Assembly: GCF_000327385.1 (NCBI RefSeq) | Contig: NW_008711143.1 | Coordinates: forward strand, 607,382-671,381 | Origin: Lottia gigantea | Taxonomy: Eukaryota; Mollusca; Gastropoda; Lottiidae | Direction of reading: 5' to 3' | Length of the DNA stretch: 64,000 nt | Part shown: piece by piece, positions 50,301 through 63,190 of the stretch | Layout of the letters: the number at the start of each line of letters is the position of its first letter | How positions within the stretch are numbered: the first letter of the stretch is position 1 | Translations under genes and position numbers: made by a program | Notes under the pieces: model-generated | The model's input: only the letters and a program-made list of their open reading frames with translations | The model's database searches: none | Told to the model about the DNA's origin: nothing

Positions 50301-53300
50301 ACATTTACCGTGATAGCCGATTAAACAAAGATTCAACTTTATTGTCAAGTTTTTTATTGGTATTGTTAGATGAAACGCATCGATAAGAAAATAAGTAGAT
50401 TCAGAAATACTTCACTCAAATTACTAAGTAAGGACCTATATCAACTCATCAGAATATTTTGCCCATTTTTTTTAGTAATAAGAGTTTTAAAAAACACCTA
50501 TATGATACTAAAAGCATCACTAAACATTTAGTTATAACTTTACTTATGATCTCGTAAACCTAGAACAAATATTTGAAAATGAATTGAAATAAATAGATTT
50601 TTACGTCAAACCTTTCTGCACCTAATCAAGCTAATGAAGACGGGCAATGCCATGCAGTGTGGTGCGAGGGAAAGTTTGAGAGAGCGGACAGTGGGCTACT
50701 CATTTTTTCGATTCCCAACTGTTGAGAAACCTAAAAGATGCACAGTGCACATATTCATATAACTCTATTGATTAACAAGTGGTTGCTTAACAAGATACGC
50801 CCACTTTCCTGATACATTTTCAGTATATCAAGGGCAGTCACCTATCTGTGTCAAATCATACCAAAAATCTAATTTGTGCAAGATATTGTTGTGACAAAGA
50901 CACATTATTTAATAAAATTCTGACATAAACTGTCACTTCTATCGCTAACAAATTTTGATGCATTTTTACTTAGTCATGGACAATAACTCAAATTCCATTG
51001 ATCGAAAAATTGTCAAATTTTATCTTGACTAAGATCTCCAAGATCTCATGAATATAAATGATCACAACAAATTTCATTCAAATCAGATAAAAACTGTTGT
51101 CTCTATTGTGTTCACAAGCCAATTGTGGACGGACGGACCGACGGATGGACACGGGTGACGACAATATACGACCACATTATAAGGTGGGCGTATAAAAAAT
51201 AAACAACTTATAGATAGCGAATCGGGCAGATAAAGCTACATTTCTGAGTTCTATTTCATATCATACCATATCATTATCATAAACATCGTTGGCTTATATC
51301 ACATTCTAATTCAATTATATATTCATAGGCAGTGTACATTATCATTTAATTGCTCTGTTTTGTTCTTTAGCTACAATGAAATCTTTCTGAAACATTTGTT
51401 TGTACCTGGGTTCGGGTACTCCACTTCATGCCAACATTGCCGTCTGCTTGTAAAAGTTAAAATAGGTTAAGGGTTGCCTCCCTTCAAATTCGTTCAATTT
51501 ATTTCTTCTCTGAGCAAAACTTGTTCTAAAGGCAATTTGGCCTACATGGAAATTTTATTGAATTCAATTTGTCGTATACTTGAATCAATGAACCTTTGTG
51601 ACTGAAGTCAGTGACGATATAATCTTAACTGCACCGTGCATTGGGTACAAAGCGCATTCCGTGATTTGTTCTACATATAGTCCACCATGTATGATAACAG
51701 CGTCCATTTTGTATGGTGAGTGATTAAGTTCATGATTATAAACCCCTTTGACTTGCGATTTTGTGAGGTTGGTTTACTCTGTGTGGTCAAGTACCATTAT
51801 ATCAGCATGCTCCGAATCATATCATACCATTATCATGCAGTACATCGTGGTAAATTATAACTTCAGCATCACATCAAGACATGACTGAAGTAAATATAAA
51901 ATCAGCTAGTTTAATAAGGAAAGAGAATAATCTTAAGTTAATTATTATAAAGATCATAGTAAAATGGATTAATGTGGGCAATGGCATAAGGTACCGATTC
52001 TGATTTTCATTTTGATCTGAACCTCTGCGAAATGTTCGTTAACGCCTTGTTCTAGGCTACGTGATATCATGATAGCCATTACCAGGTTAAAAGTTACTGT
52101 GCTACGATTTGGCATTGTCCATATGTAAATTGTCAAGAAAATGTGATAAAGAGGTCTAAGAAATCGCATTTTCACACCAAACATATGGTATATGTATTGC
52201 ACGTGGTAAAATATATTAAACATTTTGTAGTTATATGTTACAGTGATTAAGCTATCTGTTTATAGACTTGTGTAAAAAAAAAAAGAATAAACATCGCTCT
52301 AGATGTAATCCAATAATGTTATTATATAGATTATGAGGAGAAAACTGGCATATTTTATTGAAAATGAGATTGCCATAAGCAGACAATAATACAAATTTAC
52401 AGGTCTAATATAAGAGAAATGGACATTTACCTATCATAACCACAAGTATATAACTTTAATTACCGTGTGTTGCCCATTTAACTTCACACAATTATAAGCA
52501 TTTAGAACTGTAATTGACAATGGAATTATTATCTAAATAGGTTGTTTACTGTTAAAGTTTAAGTTTCTGAGAGAATTTTCTCTTTCATCAAAGAAGGTAA
52601 ATGACAATGTAATTATGAACATATTTCTCATTTCAGCTTCTGAAGAACTCAAGGTACGAAATAAGCACGCCTGTTACTTTACCATGCCTGCTGAAGTCTA
52701 TAATTTGAAGATTAGAATGGCACTTTTATGGTTCTATGTACGACCGACTATACCACAGAGTACTGTAATAGAGATACGAATATATCGAGTCTGTCCGGTT
52801 AGTCTGAAATGTGGCCGTAACAATCTTGGTAGAATATATTACAGAAAACATATACCAAGTTACAAGAAGGGCAAACATTGGTACAGGATCGACATCCGCA
52901 AACTCGTTATGAAATGGATACAGTATCCAGAGTATAACTACGGCCTGGTTCTTACAGCCTTCGACCACGATGGGCGAAATCTAATCGTAACACCAAGCGC
53001 TGATGAGAAAAAAGAAGGATACGTAAGTATACTACTAGAGCGTTTACATTTGTCTCTGTGTTCCTATGAACTGCAAATAAGTCTTGTAAGACGAACGCTG
53101 AGATATATTGTATATCATTGGAATATCAATTCTTATCCTAAAAATTGGGCGTGATTATTGAAAAAAATCAATAAATATTTGATATACAGCATACAGAAAC
53201 GCTGAAATTCCTTTTTTAGTGGATCAAAGCTTAAAGTTAAAGCAGAATTTAAAAGTATGATACCATTGCATGCTCTATATTCCAGGAGCCTATTTTAGAA

Positions 53301-53666
53301 TTTGAGACGGTTGAGATGAAGAAGAGGCGACCAAAACGAAGTATTTCATTAAATTGCGAAGAAAACTCAAACGAGAAACGATGCTGTCGTCACCCATTAG
53401 AAGTTGATTTTGTTGACTTCGGTTGGGATTGGGTTATTGCTCCCATTCGATACAAAGCTGGCTATTGTAACGGCGAATGCGATTCAACATATCAAGACGA
53501 ATATGCGCATACGTATTTGCGTCAACGAGCTTCTTTGACAAGTGACGGACCGTGCTGTACGCCAACACAACATAAACCACTGTCTCTTTTGTACTTTGAC
53601 CACGATCAAAACATTTTATTTACAGAATTACAAAATATGAAAGTAATGAAATGTGGCTGTGCATAA
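47315..53666 (+). CDS. Myostatin/GDF8/GDF11-type TGF-beta ligand precursor
   Basis: Secreted growth factor, an activin-type-receptor ligand that in vertebrates limits muscle growth. Exons 47315-47843, 52637-53022 and 53286-53666 give 431 residues, a little longer than vertebrate myostatin, with the same three-exon plan. Residues 1-21 are a signal peptide. The N-terminal propeptide has many N-glycosylation sequons, and IKRQILSKLHFTTMPN closely matches the inhibitory helix of the myostatin propeptide. An acidic DYEEYHDDHD stretch follows QADSP, near where tolloid proteases cut in vertebrates. Exon 2 encodes the arm domain (LWFYVRP, DIRKLVMKW). RPKR is the furin site; the mature ligand (324-431) has nine cysteines, including RCC, GECD, GPCC and CGCA, plus VDFVDFGWDWVIAP. 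Intron 1 is 4.8 kb. AATAAA at 53912 is a likely poly(A) signal. GDF8 and GDF11 cannot be separated in invertebrates. Confidence 0.95.
48085..48330. repeat. 30-bp minisatellite with GTGACGT motif (myostatin-like intron 1)
   Basis: About eight units of the type AAACGTGACGTTATTCAAAT plus TGATGTCACT. Five units hold GTGACGT, containing the TGACGT half of a CRE, and some also hold TGATGTCA. Both strands have long open frames because the unit is a multiple of three (FKLMSLNVTL read on plus), but there is no splice or domain support for coding. Confidence 0.9.
49366..49575 (+). other. Small open frame with SAP-like stretch, function unknown
   Basis: Inside myostatin-like intron 1. LQELCLNNNGQ then CSKGKLILWLIQHN has the leucine/glycine/lysine spacing of a SAP-type helix-turn-helix. 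There is a TTGCAG just before it, but neither reading phase nor neighbours support an exon of the host gene. It may be a fragment of an old mobile element or chance. Confidence 0.2.
50771..51199 (-). mobile_element. Tandem-repeat-cored nonautonomous element, copy C
   Basis: Minus orientation, in myostatin-like intron 1. Right end at 50780-50820 (AACAAGATACGCCCACTTTC), hairpin end at 51120-51199 (GGACGGACGGACCGACGG, then ATATACGACCACATTATAAG and GTGGGCGTATA). Both ends are present but only about one core unit remains, making it the shortest copy with both ends (about 430 bp). Confidence 0.85.
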
Positions 53667-53911
53667 ATTAGAAATTTGTCTCGGTGTATATTTCTATAGG
53701 CGATTATTTTTACTTCGTATCATTTCCCATAGGTGAAGGCTTCTTGACAACAAATCCATGATAGCCGATATTCCTGGAAAATTGAGTAGTCACCTTCGAG
53801 TTGTGTTGTGACCTAATCTGTGATATAAAAAAAAGAGAGACTGAACATGCCATGAGAGGAGACAATAACGATAGGGCAATATGAGGAATGAATTAATAGA
53901 TAGAATGAATG

Positions 53912-53917
53912 AATAAA
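53912..53917 (+). terminator. Candidate myostatin-like poly(A) signal AATAAA
   Basis: AATAAA about 246 nt after the stop, preceded by AATGAATG repeats. Confidence 0.5.
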
Positions 53918-56600
53918 ATGTGCTGTATTTATTTTGTTGTGTTGAAGAGTGAGGGATTCTATGTGCGTTTTAACAGTTTATGTACTTGTACGTTGTAAAG
54001 TGTCTATGAAACTCTCTACCTAACTATGAACCAGCTAAAATTTCATATCCGTATAGAATGGAGCTTTGTGTCTGACTTTTCTGCACTTATTGGGAAAGTG
54101 GAGACGACCAAAGCTAAAATGGGAATTTTTTTTTTCTCCTTCGAACTCCATCCACTTCCTTTATAGCTTTAAAGTTTAAGAAACAACAGTATTGAAAAGT
54201 AATGAATTTAAAAGAAAATTTAAACATAATTTGTCACGTTGAATATCGGCCTTCATTCTTGACAAATTGTTTCCCATACTCGGCCGATCTGTGAAAAGAT
54301 GATAATAGACGGGTATTCGCAGATTTTCATGAGTGGTTGCAGAACTGGATTCAAAAATAACAGAAGTGGTGACGATATAAAAATCGTATTTAGATCGTCA
54401 GATTTGATAGCTGATCATTTCTCGTGGAAGATTGCATTGGGCTTCTGAAAGGTGTTATAATTACAGAAAGTAATATTTTTAACAGAACAATTTACGAAAA
54501 ATATGGAACATGTGCTTTTCTTAGATTATTAACTTATATAAACATTTAGATGATCTGCTATCAGCAGTGAAAACATATTTTATCTTTGACAGATGATTCG
54601 TTTGAAAATAAATGATGACGTAAAAACAGATTATGTTATTTACTTTATAATGTGTATGTGCTTCAAGCGTTGATTGATATAGCACATTTGGCTAATATGT
54701 AATGCATTTATAGTTACACCTGTAAAAAATAATGTATATTATATGATAAACGTGATAATTAAGATAGTTTTAAAATCTCATTGAAATATAAATTCACAAT
54801 TTAGTTCTCACTATTGTATTAAAATATGAGAAAGGTAACTAAATTAACTAAATAAACCTATTATTTAGATCTGTAAGTTCATTAGATGAAACTTAGTAAA
54901 CCAACAAAGAATGTTATTTGTATTAAGGTACAAAAACTTTGTGGGAGCATATCGTAACTTGTAATTTTATTGACACAAAGTGTCCTTATAATGTTCAGTA
55001 TTTACATTAATGAATAACGTAATGTATTTCATGCGAAAAAAATACAATTTGTATTCATGTCAAATACTTTGTTACAAATGACAATTCGCAATTTTATTGA
55101 AATGAATATTTCTATACAACTCCGAACTCATGTTATCCAGAAGATACACAGATTGGTCCAGTCGAGGCCTTGTATTGTTGAGAATTTATAGAAATACAGA
55201 TAGACTAACAATTAACTAAAAGCGTTTTTCAATCAAAAAACAACAACTATTAAGAAAGCTTATTAAAGTATATGTTTTTTCTCGTCAAATCTTACCGATG
55301 AAAGTACCACAAGTGGTCTATAAAATATTTAACACAGAAACATATTCTTGGCACATTTTTGTTTTAAAGTATATATATAGCTGAATTTGTGTTTAATGGC
55401 CCTAACTAGTTCTGTAAATAGTTGTTTCAAGGGTGTATATTTGTAGAAACAGTGATGTCTTGTTGTTCATAACTCAAAAATGACATTAACGTCTAATAAC
55501 TCATTAAGTGTGAACTTGAAACTTTAACAGTTTATAAATTCATTGAGTTAAAAACGCTGAGAAGGCTAGTTTTAAATTATATATTAGGCTCAGTTTTAAA
55601 ATGAATACTGTCTTTTATTTGGTTAACAAGCAGGATAAAGTATTCAAATCTTTAATATAATGTGCAGTTACAACTTGTTTTGATTTTTGACATGCCTTTA
55701 ACTTGAACTGGAAAACAGCGAATTTCTAAATTGACTGCAAAGACAAGAATTAAAAGAAATTCTTGAATGTGATCCTTGGATGCTATCTTGCTATCTTGAA
55801 CAAAATAATATTAGAATATTTTTATCCTCTTGGATTGCTGAGTATGCATTCAAATAAAATTTCTATGTGATTTATTTAATATTCAATATTCTATAGTTTA
55901 TTAACCTTACAAATTCTACATCCAACCACAATTCTCTCAATTTTGGCACTCTCGTGCAATACTGTAAATTCCAAAACCTTGTTTCGACATACATTCTTAA
56001 AGAAATGCCAAATCTGTCAAAAGTTTGACACTGGGTTAGTAATGTTACATGTTAACATATTTTCCTGGTACAATTTAGTATTTATCTGTGTTATAAATTA
56101 CTATTACTTGGTTTATATTTCTTGGTAAAGACACAGAACGAGTTTCGCTGCACTTTACATTACAATCTTCTTAAAGGGGCATTCCGTTTTTCTGCTCACA
56201 ATACACACCAAAAAACAAGAGAAAGGTGTCCCTTAACATATCTGAAGGTTTTGATTAAAAAAATCCAGCCGTTAATTTTTAACGCCAAAAGTGTATAAAA
56301 ACATTACGTACGGATTTAAGCTAATATGTCTCCTACTATAATATCAAGCCGTAATAAAGCCAATCACCAAAACTAGTTAGCACTGCTTAATTAACAAATT
56401 CAGTTTGATCATGTAGATATCTAGGATATTGTAGAAATATTTTTTAGGTATAGGCTTATTTGATAATGAAAAATTTGCATACTGCCCATTTAACTAGTTT
56501 TGAAACGTTCCGCTGAATTCAACAAACATGTTATAATCATACCTTTTTTAACATTTTTACTTTACTAACAATCAGAACAACTTTATCCTTAGACTTCTTA
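53918..56600. other. Intergenic, nothing recognised
   Basis: AT-rich gap of 2.7 kb. No gene, RNA or structured repeat seen. Confidence 0.4.
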
Positions 56601-56604
56601 GAAA

Positions 56605-57062
56605 TGAGATCAGTTATCTAAGAAACAGAAGCAGTTTATGTATGAACTTTTCTTAGAAACAGAAGCAGTTTATGTATGAACTTTTCTTAGAAACAGAAGC
56701 AGTTTATGTATGAACTTTTCTGAGAAACAAAAGTAGTTTATGTATGAACTTTTCTAAGAAACAGAAGCAGTTTAGGTATGACTTTTTCTAAGAAACAGAA
56801 GCAGTTTAAAAATGAATTTTTTTCTTAGAAATAAAAGCAGTTTATGTATGTACTTTTCTTAGAAACAGAAGCAGTTTATGTATGAACTTTTCTAAGAAAC
56901 AGAAGCAGTTTAGGTATGAGATTTTCTTAGAAATAAAAGCAGTTTATGTATGTACTTTTCTTAGAAACAGAAACAGTTTATGTATGTACTTTTCTTAGAA
57001 ACAGAAGCAGTTTTGGTATGTACTTTCCTTAGAAACAAAAGCAGTTATGTCTGTACTTTCTT
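56605..57062. repeat. 34-bp minisatellite
   Basis: About thirteen units of the type TTAGAAACAGAAGCAGTTTA plus TGTATGAACTTTTC, with small length changes. Weaker TTAGAAA-like words continue to about 57300. Confidence 0.9.
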
Positions 57063-58465
57063 ATAAGCAAAACGAGATAATCTGAATATTCTTATTAGCT
57101 TAACCAGTTCTGTATTTTTGCAAAAAAACTTGACGAGATTATCATACATTTTTTGCTTAATGTTTTACATAGTTGAGTTTAGGTCTATTTTTCTTAGTAA
57201 TTTAACGAATAATGTACGTGTCTTAGAAACTTCTCGCGATCAGCTGTACTTTTCCTAAAAAAATTCATTACGCAGAGAATATCTATGGTTTTCTAGAAAT
57301 GAAATAAACTAGTCAAGCTGGATTTTCTTATATGCAGAACAAATCAGTTTTTTTCGTTATGACCATAACCGTTGGGAAAAACATTCCGCAAGTGATGCTG
57401 ACATGACTCCGCGCAACGATCACATTCTCGATTTTTTTTTCTTTTTTTTTTTTTTGTCTTGGGGTCAATTTAGAAATTTGTTGTTTCCCAGCTACTTAGT
57501 TTAGAACATCAAACATATTGTTTGTCTAAAGCATCATCTAAACAATATCATGTCTTTTGTCAAATATCAACCAGTCGGATTTTTATTTCTATTTCGATGG
57601 ATCTCAGATAAGTGTACTTTTGTTAAAAGTATGAGATTATCAATTCTCATTTTTGTTCTCAAAACAGAGTACAACATACAAAGAACAACAAAGACTTTTT
57701 TCATGACTAACCAATGTACATCAAGACTTCAATCGTTGGGTCTATTGAACCATTTTTTTCTCACTTAAAATTTCTCAACTACGGAATAATATTTAAGTTT
57801 CAACATACTAATTTTAAATTACATTATAACAATTGTTTTTCTCAGTATTGTTTATGCACTTATTACTCACACCAAAACGATTTCAATGCAGTGTATTGTC
57901 AAGATGATTCATGCCATGTATATTTTATGTGTATGAAGTAGTTGTTCTGTTATTTTAAAAACGTGGAAATAAAGTTACTTAAAATGGCTTGTGGTTTCTT
58001 TCATTTAAAACAAAAGGAACGGTAGTTCCAAATTTTCCGCATCATGGTAGATAACGATGTTTCTTGTTCTCAATTTCAAACTATCTGAGCATGCATATTG
58101 GTCACAAATAAAAATATATCATCTGCAGTAATATGGTATTGGTGAGGTCTAGATGGACTATGAATTGAGAAATATTTTAATTGAGAATAAACCAATTCCA
58201 TATATGGAATTCAAGTCTAAAATTGTTTGGTTGAATCAATGCCAGATTTACATTTCAAACACAATTCTGGAACTATTTCCACAAGCATTTCCATTTCACT
58301 ATCGTTTCTTTCTGGGCAATAATTCATAAGACAAATACTGATGCTTAAATGAACATGGTTTGAGCTCACTTATGATCTTCATTACTGAAAAATGAACACC
58401 TTCAACTTCCCCCTTCCCTACTGCCCAAAAAAGAAAGATCTATCTGATCTTAAATAATATTTGGT
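57063..58465. other. Intergenic, nothing recognised
   Basis: AT-rich with a long T run near 57430-57455. Several open frames, none with a domain or splice context that I recognise. Confidence 0.4.
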
Positions 58466-58471
58466 TTTATT
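58466..58471 (-). terminator. Candidate poly(A) signal for the minus-strand gene
   Basis: TTTATT on plus, AATAAA on minus, about 113 nt past the stop at 58584-58586. Confidence 0.4.
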
Positions 58472-58583
58472 CTCCCTATAATCTTGACTCTTGATAAGGA
58501 AACAGGCACTTCCTTCAAGTTCTATTAAATTACACATCACTTCACATAGTCATGTAAATGTAAAAAAGAACTAAAAACTATTA

Positions 58584-59057
58584 TCAACTGACTTGTGACA
58601 TTTCTTTACTTATTCCACTTTCTTGAATTTCCGGTTGTTTTTCAGATTCTTCAAGTCTTTTTTTCACTATCCCTTGATATTTCTCCTGTGATAATAACTG
58701 TTTCATTTCTCTATCAAATTCATTTCTTTTGATCATTATCACAGCAATAAAACCTGCATCTTCAGGCTAAAATAAAAACCCCAAAAAATACTTTTAATTT
58801 ACATATATCAGATAAAACATTTACAAATATATATATATAATTGTCCTGTTGTTTAAGATTCCAGCTAACCACCTTCTTCAGTAGTTTATAATCATATTTT
58901 CTAACTTTTACTACCACTTGGCGGCCATTACAGCCAAAACTGGAATGTGATGGTTCATTACTCTTTGACAGATATGATACAAATTTATATTGCACCTTGT
59001 CCCCAATAGACAATACCTCACTAAGAAGGCACTTTAACTTGACCAGTTCTTGGCACC
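58584..59057 (-). CDS. Unidentified gene, last two coding exons (3' part)
   Basis: Minus strand. Exon 58873-59057 (acceptor ACCAG, donor GTGGTT) encodes CQELVKLKCLLSEVLSIGDK through VVVKVRKYDYKLLKK. It joins in phase 0 to exon 58584-58766 (acceptor TTTTAG), which encodes PEDAGFIAVIMIKRNEFDRE through QEKYQGIVKKRLEESEKQPE and ends MSQVS-stop. Two phase-matched exons with coherent charged and hydrophobic patterning and a downstream AATAAA make a real gene likely. The C-terminus looks like a charged helix or coiled coil. The first exon carries a 5' phase of two spare bases, so more exons must lie at higher coordinates, possibly beyond the 22-bp array or outside the window. I do not recognise the family. 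Confidence 0.6.
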
Positions 59058-60739
59058 CTGGTATTAGATTTCATGTTCTAAATTTAGTACAAGGTCTTTC
59101 TTCACTGGTTTAAATTTGAAATTTGGTTCTCTTGAGCAAAACTCTGTTTGATTTCTTTTAAAAGAAGGTGGTCATAAAATTTCAGAAATCAGAATCCTAT
59201 AAATCAGGAATCTTTAGAAACACAATTGATTTGCAATAATTTGACAGTACCCGGCAATATTTGTATGATAATGTTCGTATAGGAAATGCATCCAAATGTC
59301 CAAATCTGTGTTCATAAAATTAACAGTATAAAATAGGGTTTCCCAAGTAAATGAGCTAAATTGCTGCTTTTCATGTCTGAAATTGCAAAAAGATCCATAG
59401 ATGGTTGATGGGTCCCCCAGAAGGTGATGGGTATGGGGTGTTTTTAACGGCTAACAACATTTAATGTTGTTTACAGTAATTTACAGTAAAATACATTAGA
59501 CATAAACAGCAACTCATTGTGGAACATACACGCATACTGAGTAAAGCAAACGTCGCAGCGCTGGGTCTGTAGCCCGATTAAGCGGCTGCAATGGAGTCCA
59601 GCTTTTTGTTATTTTCCTTTTTTTTTCACTGTTTGCTCATATTGTTTTTAAAGTCCGTCGTGTGCCAATTTGCAAGTGCTGATGCCCCACCAGTTGAAAA
59701 AAAGTTATTGAATTATTTCAAAACAAGATACAAAAGAAACCAATGAGTTTATGGAATGGTTCTAAAAAAAGTTGAATGAAGGTCAATAAGAAAAGTTATT
59801 ATAGGTGAGGTCATAAAGATGTGTATGTATGTAATATGATACTGGTCAAACATAACAGAACTAAATTTTGAATCTTTAATTGGGCAGATTTATTGTGGTG
59901 TTAAGACCTGATGACATATTGTTTACAGTAGACATACCAACTAATTATAATCACTGGACCATGGGCAGTACAGAATACTCTTTTTTTTGGTAGTAAAAGT
60001 TAGGATAATATTAAAAGAGCGTTTAGCCACAACTAATCAAAGTCAAGCTACCTTGGTTTGTAGCAACTGGTAGCCTTTATTATCCTCTACAGTACTGTTT
60101 GTAGTTTGGTAATACAGTATAGTACTGAATGGATAATTACAGGATTCAATCGCTTTAATTTGACACTAACATATCATTCTACATGCTGGTTTTTGGCTCA
60201 ACATCAGGCCTTTTAAATCAAACAAATTCCATAAATATTGTAAATAACTTCAGCTAACTTAAAATATAGGTGAGAAAGGTTATCTCAAATCATTGACTTC
60301 AAAATATCCGAACTTAGATATTTGATATATCTTCTTCATTAGGCAATACTTAACACTTGTATATGGTTTACAATAATTGTTCTAGAAAAAACGTCTTTTT
60401 AACCACTTAAATTCAATCTTTCGAGTAAAATGTTTTGAAAATACAAGTCCCAGATTGCTTACTTTTTTCATATCACTTATAAATCCTATTTTACTTCCTT
60501 ATAAATTGGAAGTTTTACTTACAAAATCAACTGCATATGAATCATGTTCATTAGGTATCCAAGAAAACTACAAAGATTTAAGACTATCAGTAATTAAATA
60601 TTATACATATCAAAAAGAATCACTAGATTCAAGACGAAAACTTCAAGTAGACAAATCTTCATTAAATGTTGGATACATTTTTATTAGATATGAAACAAAT
60701 CTTCTTAGAAAGTTCACAAATTCTCCATATATACCAGAC
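59058..60739. other. Probable intron or 5' flank of the minus-strand gene
   Basis: No further exon could be assigned. AT-rich, no repeat structure until the array at 60740. Confidence 0.35.
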
Positions 60740-63190
60740 TAATCTTCATAAGACTTTGGACAAACTTTTCCTAGATATTGGAAAACTTTTATTTGATATT
60801 GGAAAACTATCAGTAGATATTGGAAAACTTTCATCAAATATTGGAAAACTTTCATTAGATATTGGACAAATTACATAAGATATCAAACTTTCATTTGATT
60901 TTGAACAAATTTTATCAGATATTGGACAAACTTTTATTAGATATTGGACAAACTTCCATTAGATATTGGACAAACTTTCATTAGATATTGGACAAACTTC
61001 CATTAGATATTGGACAAATTTTCATTAGATATTGGACAAATTTTCATTAGATATTGGACAAACTTTCATTCATAGATATTGGCAACATTTTCATTAGATA
61101 TTGGACAAACTTTCATTCATAGATATTGGCCAAACTTCCATTAGATATTGGACAAACTTTCATTAATAGACATTGGCCAAATTTTCATTAGATATTGGAC
61201 AAACTTTCATTAGATATTGAACAAACTTCCATTAGATCTTGGACAAACTTTCATTAGATATTGGACAAACTTCCATTAGATATTGGACAAACTTTTATTA
61301 GATATTGGACAAACTTCCATTAGATATTGGACAAACTTTCATTAGATATTGGACAAACTTCCATTAGATATTGGACAAATTTTCATTAGATATTGGACAA
61401 ATTTTCATTAGATATTGGACAAACTTTCATTCATAGATATTGGCAACATTTTCATTAGATATTGGACAAACTTTCATTCATAGATATTGGCCAAACTTCC
61501 ATTAGATATTGGACAAACTTTCATTAATAGACATTGGCCAAATTTTCATTAGATATTGGACAAACTTTCATTAGATATTGAACAAACTTCCATTAGATCT
61601 TGGACAAACTTTCATTGGATATTGGACAAACTTCCATTAGAAATTGGACAAACTTCCATTAGATATTGGACAAACTTCCATTAGATATTGGACAAATTTT
61701 CATTAGATATTGGACAAATTTTCATTAGATATTGGACAAACTTTCATTAATAGATATTGGCCAAATTTTCATTAGATATTGGACAAACTTTCATTAGATA
61801 TTGAACAAACTTCCATTAGATCTTGGACAAACTTTCATTGGATATTGGACAAACTTTCAATGGATATTGGACAAACTTCCATTAGATATTGGACAAATTT
61901 TCATTAAATATTGGAAAAACTTACATAAGATATTAAACTTTCATATGATTTTGGACAAATTTTCATCAGATATTTGACCAAGTTTTATGAGATATTGGAC
62001 AAACTTTCACTAGATATTTGACAAACTTCCATTAGATATTGGACAAATTTTCATTAGATATTGGACAAACTTCCATTAGATATTGGACAAACTTCCATTA
62101 GATATTGGACAAACTTCCATTAGATATTGGCAAAATTTTCATTAGATATTGAACAAACTCCAATTAGATATTGGAAAAATTTCATTAAATATTGAACAAA
62201 CTTTCATTAGATATTGGACAAACTTACATTAGATATTGAACAAACTTCCATTAGATCTTGGACAAACTTTCATTGGATATTGGACAAACTTCCATTAGAA
62301 ATTGGACAAACTTTCATTGGATATTAAACAAACTTCAATTAGATATTGGACAAACTTTCATTGGATATTAAACAAACTTCCATTAGATATTGGACAAATT
62401 TTCATTAGATATTGGACAAACTTCCATGAGATATTGGACAAACTTCCATTAGATATTGGACAAACTTTCATTTGATATTGGACAAACTTCCATTAGATAT
62501 TGGACAAATTTTCATTAGATATTGGAAAAACTTCCATTAGATATTGGACAAACTTCCATTAGATATTGGACAAACCTACATTAGATATTTGACAAACTTC
62601 CATTAGATATTGGACAAACTTTCATTAGATATTGGACAAACTTTCATTAGATATTGGACAAACTTTCATTAGATATTGGACAAACTTCCATTAGATATTG
62701 GACAAAATTTCATTAGATATTGGACAAACTTTCATTAAATATTGAACAAACTTTCATTAGATATTGGACAAAATTTCATTAGATATTGGACAAACTTTCA
62801 TTAGATATTGGACAAACTTCCATTAGATATTGGACAAAATTTCATTAGATATTGGACAAACTTACATTAGATATTGGACAAACTTATACATAAGATATTA
62901 AACTTTCATTTGATTTTGGATTTTGATTTTGGACAAATTTTCATCAGATATTGGACAAATTTTCATCAGATATTGGACAAACTTTCATTTGATATTGGAC
63001 AAACTTTCATTAGATATTGGACAAAATTTCATTAGATATTGGACAAACTTTCATTAGATATTGGACAAAATTTCATTAGATATTGGACAAACTTACATTA
63101 GATATTGGACAAACTTACATTAGATATTAAACTTTCATTTGATATTGGACAAACTTTCATTTGACATTACACCACCTTTTATAAGATATT
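60740..63190. repeat. Large 22-bp satellite-like array
   Basis: About 110 tandem units of the type TAGATATTGGACAAACTTCC plus AT. The first few units (about 60766-60860) are 21 bp (GATATTGGAAAACTTTCATTA type), giving a short open frame of DIGKLSL repeats; most later units are 22 bp. A 361-bp block is duplicated, marked by GGCAACATTTTCATTAGATA at 61081 and 61442. Longer variant units (CATTCATAGATATTGG) help to date later duplications. Confidence 0.97.

Noticed and set aside
60666-60878. Open frame with DIGKLSL repeats
   Set aside because: It reads through the 21-bp edge units of the large tandem array.
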